Shown here piece after piece: positions 4,407 through 7,335 of a stretch of 7,335 nt of DNA; positions within the stretch are counted from its first letter, which is position 1; the number at the start of each line of letters is the position of its first letter. The translations under genes and the position numbers were made by a program. The DNA is taken from positions 1-7,335 of the forward strand of contig CALCIC010000894.1 in the NCBI GenBank assembly GCA_937907405.1, in the 5' to 3' direction. The notes below the pieces were generated by a model. The model saw only the letters and a list, made by a program, of their open reading frames with translations, was not told the DNA's origin and ran no database searches. The DNA is from an uncultured Isosphaeraceae bacterium. Lineage in GTDB: Bacteria > Planctomycetota > Planctomycetia > Isosphaerales > Isosphaeraceae.

Positions 4407-5717
4407 TCAGGGCCGCTGAGCAGCGTGTCGGGCGATGGCGCGGCGGTAGACGGCGAGCATGTCGTCGATTTTGGCTTCCCAGTCGAACTCGCGCTCCACG
4501 CGCTGTCGGCCGGCGCGGCCGAGGCGGTCGCGCAGGTCGGGGTCGGACGCCAGGCGGGACAGGGCTTCGGCAAGCCCCGCGATCAGCGCCTCGCGGGAGT
4601 CGGGGGGGACGAGGACGCCGCACGAGTCGTCGAGGTAATCGAGCGGGCCGCCCCAGGCCGTGGCGATCACCGGCTTGCCGCAGGCCATGGCTTCCAGGAC
4701 GACCGCGCCGCCGCATTCGTGGATGCTGGGAAGGACCAGGACGTCGGCGTCGCGAAGTCTTCGGGCGCACTCCGTCTGCGACTGCCAGCCGGAGAACTGG
4801 ACGCGGTCCTTGAGGCCGAGCCGTTCGGCCTGCTCTTCCAGGGCCGCGCGGATCGTCCCGTCGCCCAGGACTTCCAGGGTCGGCGGCGGCTGGATCTCGA
4901 CTCGCGCCAGCGCTTCAAGCAGCAGGTCGACGGCCTTGAGCGGGATCAGGCGGCCGAGGAAGATGAACCGCGCGGGGCCGTCGCGGCGGGTCGAATGCTC
5001 GGGAGTCGACCAGATTTCCAGATCGACGCCGTTCTCGATCAGCGTGAGCACCTCCCCCTGAACCCCGGAGGGCAAGGCCCGGCGCGTCCGCTCGTTGGCC
5101 ACCAACAGGGCCGAGGCCCGGCGCTTGCCCGGCGACAGGCGGTTCATCAGGTTGGTCGCCTTGCGGGAAAGCTTGAGGGCCGCCGCGCCGGCGCCCTTGG
5201 AGAAGGCGGGGGGGAAGCTCATGTCGCCGTTCATCGGGCCGATCACCACCGGCGCGCCCATCTCATACAGGAGCGAGGGCTCGCGCGGCGAGACCGGGAT
5301 CGGCTGATGAACGACGTCGACGCGATGCGCGGCGATCAACCGCCGCGCCAGCGCCCGAGCGGCCCGTTGGGTGCTCAGCCGGCTCGCATAGCCCAGGGTG
5401 AAATACGAGATCTTCGACGGCAGGAGCCGGCCCAGATGCCACATGGCCTTGTTGAACGTGGTGTCGGGCAGGAAGTGCATCCGGTCGGCCTCGTCCGGCA
5501 GCAGGCCGACCAGTTCGTCCCGGGTCCGGGCGTGGACGACCAGCCACGCCTCGATCCCGCGCCGTCTCAGGTAGCGGAAGTAGTGCCAGGGGAGGATCGC
5601 CTCGCCGCCGAACCGCACCGAGGCGTGTTCGCTCACGATCAATACGCGAGGCGCGGGCCCCGGCTCGCCGCAGTCGTCCGTGGTTCGCTCAACCATTTGA
5701 GAATCAGTCCGCCTCAT
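4407..5717 (-). CDS. GT4-family glycosyltransferase
   Basis: This is a 436-residue retaining glycosyltransferase with a GT-B fold, expected to transfer a sugar from a nucleotide donor to a lipid-linked or surface glycan at the cytoplasmic membrane face. The N-terminal Rossmann domain begins PRVLIVSEHASVRFGGEA (23-40), with the GGE loop that contacts the acceptor or donor. The C-terminal domain begins near RFIFLGRLIPLKAVDLLLEAL (250-270). It carries LEVLGDGTIR (281-290), DADVLVLPS (323-331) and the EX7E motif from Glu334 to Glu342 (ECGGAVVLE), followed by AMACGKPVIATAWGGPLDYL (343-362). Length and motifs are complete. The start may be ATG 5717 or Met8 (5696); neither has a strong ribosome site. 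No membrane segment or signal is visible. It lies 57 bases downstream of the hydrolase-like gene on the same strand, so the two are probably co-transcribed. Donor and acceptor are unknown. Confidence 0.92.
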   Translation of the reverse strand: MRRTDSQMVERTTDDCGEPGPAPRVLIVSEHASVRFGGEAILPWHYFRYLRRRGIEAWLVVHARTRDELVGLLPDEADRMHFLPDTTFNKAMWHLGRLLPSKISYFTLGYASRLSTQRAARALARRLIAAHRVDVVHQPIPVSPREPSLLYEMGAPVVIGPMNGDMSFPPAFSKGAGAAALKLSRKATNLMNRLSPGKRRASALLVANERTRRALPSGVQGEVLTLIENGVDLEIWSTPEHSTRRDGPARFIFLGRLIPLKAVDLLLEALARVEIQPPPTLEVLGDGTIRAALEEQAERLGLKDRVQFSGWQSQTECARRLRDADVLVLPSIHECGGAVVLEAMACGKPVIATAWGGPLDYLDDSCGVLVPPDSREALIAGLAEALSRLASDPDLRDRLGRAGRQRVEREFDWEAKIDDMLAVYRRAIARHAAQRP

Positions 5718-5774
5718 GAGCCGGGAGGTCTCGTCGTCGCCGGGACGCTCGCGGGGAGGATCGCGGCGGTCCGT

Positions 5775-7335
5775 TCAGGGGATTTCCAGCACGGCCAGGT
5801 CGTCTCCCTCCAAAATCAGCGTCGTCCGGCCGTCCTTCCATGATAGCTCACGACCGCCGACCAGTTCGCGGAAAGTTCCGGAGGCGGGCTGGTCGAGCGT
5901 GATCGTCGCCTCCCGCTTCTCGGGGCCGTCGTTGAAGACCGTCAGCAGATGGTCGCCGAACCGCTCGACGTGGACGCGGTCGTCGCTCGACCGCGCCCGG
6001 GTGATCGGTTCCCAGCCGGCCTCGGCGACGCGCTTGCACAGCGGCATGTACTTGCGAAACAGGGGACGGTCGCGGTTGTAAAGCTCGGGACGGGTGAAGT
6101 ACGCGCCGTCGGACGCGTTGTGGCTGAAGAATCCGGGGAACATGCCGTAGGCGACGGCCCGTTTCATGTACTTCTCGACCTTGTCGGCGCCGAACCGCTC
6201 GAAATTGGTGTTCATCAGGAAGCAGAACGGCTTCCCCTTGCAAAGCGCCCGGCGGTAGAGCAGCTCGGCGTCGGCCATCGGCCGCCAGTTCCCCCCCGGG
6301 TTCCAGTCGGTTTCGGTCCCCATCACGTCGAGCATCGGGGCCAGCCAGGAGAGCCGGTCGGGGGTCGCGTTGGCCATCATCAGCTTACCCGCGGCGTGGA
6401 CGTCGCGGGCCAGGCCGCGCGCGTACTCGAACGAGATCAGGCCGCGGAAGACGGCGGGGCGGCGGTCGTCGATCGAGAAGACCAGCGGCGCGTCGGCGGT
6501 CGCGAAGTGGTCGCGGCGGAAGTCGAGTTCGTCGGTCACGTAGCCTTCGCTCGAATCGATGTATTCGCCGTCGAGATCCCCCTTGCGGTCCGGGCCGTAG
6601 AAGCGGTCGCGGATTTTGGGGCTCCATTTGAGTTGGAAGTCGTTGACCTCGCCGGCGACGCCCGGCGCCGAGTTGATGCTCCAGACGATCCCCTTGTTCC
6701 AGGGCGCCTCGATCAGCCGGCCGGGGGGCTTGCCGTCGCGGTCGTGGTAGACGCTCGCGAGCCAGGCGCGGGCCTCGGCCCGGCCGGCCTTGGCGAGCCG
6801 CTCGGCCTCGGCCTGGGCGGCCTCGACGGTCCGGGGCATCTTCGGCGGCATCGGCATCCACCAGGTCAACGGCTCGGTGTAGCGGAACGTGAGGACGCCG
6901 TGCGCGTCGTCCCAGGCGGTTTCGTCGGCGCCTTCCTTGAATCGGAAGCCGAAGTCCTCCCAGTTTGGAACCGCGCTGATCTTGCTGAACGGCATCCAGA
7001 GCCCCTGGTCGGCGATCCGACGGACGAAGGCGTCCGGGAACGCCCGGTAATAGGCGTCGAGCGCCCCGCGGAAGCCCCAGGCGGGATCGAAATCGAACCG
7101 GCGGAACCGCAGCGCCGCGCGGTTTTTCTCAGGAGTCAGCGCGACGTCGAAGGCGATGAACAACTCGCCGGCCCCCGCGTTGTAGCCGATCCGATAGAAG
7201 GCCGGTCGATCGGGGTCGAGCCCCAACGCGTATCCCTTGTCCTCGCGAGCGACGGCGCCCAGCGGATAGATCGACATCCGGCCGTTCGCGCCGGCGCGGA
7301 ACGTCCGGGCGTGCATGTATTCGACCCCCGGCTTC
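5775..7335 (-). CDS. Putative TIM-barrel glycoside hydrolase (5' partial)
   Basis: The frame is open to the window edge; the Met at 7316 is preceded in frame by KPGVEY, and the text around it looks internal, so the start is upstream. Using Met7316 as residue 1, three regions are visible. Residues 1 to about 100 are strand-rich (FYRIGYNAGAGELFIAFDVAL, then FRGALDAYYRAFPDAF), like the N-terminal beta domain and linker of many glycosidases. Residues about 105-435 look like a (beta/alpha)8 barrel, with acidic clusters GDLDGEYIDSSEGY (246-259) and DVMGTETDW (330-338) at likely strand ends; these are my candidates for catalytic residues. Residues about 446-513 form a small C-terminal beta domain (HLLTVFND to the final AVLEIP) common in barrel glycosidases. 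I cannot place it in a named GH family. It precedes the glycosyltransferase by 57 bases; a joint role in glycan turnover or synthesis is inferred. Confidence 0.65.
   Translation of the reverse strand, partial: KPGVEYMHARTFRAGANGRMSIYPLGAVAREDKGYALGLDPDRPAFYRIGYNAGAGELFIAFDVALTPEKNRAALRFRRFDFDPAWGFRGALDAYYRAFPDAFVRRIADQGLWMPFSKISAVPNWEDFGFRFKEGADETAWDDAHGVLTFRYTEPLTWWMPMPPKMPRTVEAAQAEAERLAKAGRAEARAWLASVYHDRDGKPPGRLIEAPWNKGIVWSINSAPGVAGEVNDFQLKWSPKIRDRFYGPDRKGDLDGEYIDSSEGYVTDELDFRRDHFATADAPLVFSIDDRRPAVFRGLISFEYARGLARDVHAAGKLMMANATPDRLSWLAPMLDVMGTETDWNPGGNWRPMADAELLYRRALCKGKPFCFLMNTNFERFGADKVEKYMKRAVAYGMFPGFFSHNASDGAYFTRPELYNRDRPLFRKYMPLCKRVAEAGWEPITRARSSDDRVHVERFGDHLLTVFNDGPEKREATITLDQPASGTFRELVGGRELSWKDGRTTLILEGDDLAVLEIP

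Noticed and set aside
4228..4770. 180-residue minus-strand frame across the repeat array and the glycosyltransferase end
   Set aside because: It is a frame shadow of the glycosyltransferase followed by translated repeat sequence (charged low-complexity tail); no start signal or domain.
4425..5843. 472-residue plus-strand open frame opposite the glycosyltransferase
   Set aside because: It is antisense to a full GT4 protein with all motifs, has a biased low-complexity composition and runs into the neighbouring hydrolase gene.

Overview
The window is GC-rich DNA, most likely from a planctomycete of the Isosphaeraceae type. I infer this from strong G/C at third codon positions, a PadR regulator coupled to a small HAAS-like membrane protein, carbohydrate-active enzymes surrounded by short regulatory genes, and CACGGAGGA-type intergenic repeats. 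No rRNA, tRNA or other marker is present, so the taxonomy is an inference.

Layout. (1) Positions 1-933, plus strand: the C-terminal part of an MFS transporter resembling the ACS (organic anion/sugar acid) group; its start is outside the window. (2) Positions 1075-2096, plus strand: a promoter overlapped by a short inverted repeat, then a two-gene unit of a PadR repressor and a 207-residue membrane protein with an N-terminal HAAS-like domain, overlapping by one base. (3) Positions 2190-2891, plus strand: a ParDE-type toxin-antitoxin locus with a candidate promoter, a perfect 9+9 bp inverted repeat as candidate operator or hairpin, an intact ParD-like antitoxin, and a ParE-like toxin reading frame interrupted by one in-frame TAA at 2697-2699. 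(4) Positions 2952-4025, plus strand: a secreted GH43 glycosidase. (5) Positions 4026-4406: a gene-free junction between convergent genes, filled with purine-rich repeats of a CACGGAGGA family. The repeats are in opposite orientation on the two sides of an AT-rich 6-bp hairpin. (6) Positions 4407-7335, minus strand: a GT4-type glycosyltransferase downstream of a large protein that looks like a TIM-barrel glycosidase with a C-terminal beta domain; the N-terminus of the latter is outside the window.

How the genes fit together. The transporter, GH43 enzyme, unassigned hydrolase and glycosyltransferase point to carbohydrate uptake, breakdown and surface glycan synthesis. They are not one operon: the plus-strand genes are separated by the PadR and toxin-antitoxin units, and the minus-strand pair is transcribed towards them. 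The parts most worth a second look are the nonsense-disrupted ParE with an intact antitoxin, the two candidate operators, the mirrored repeat arrays between the convergent genes, and the unassigned hydrolase.
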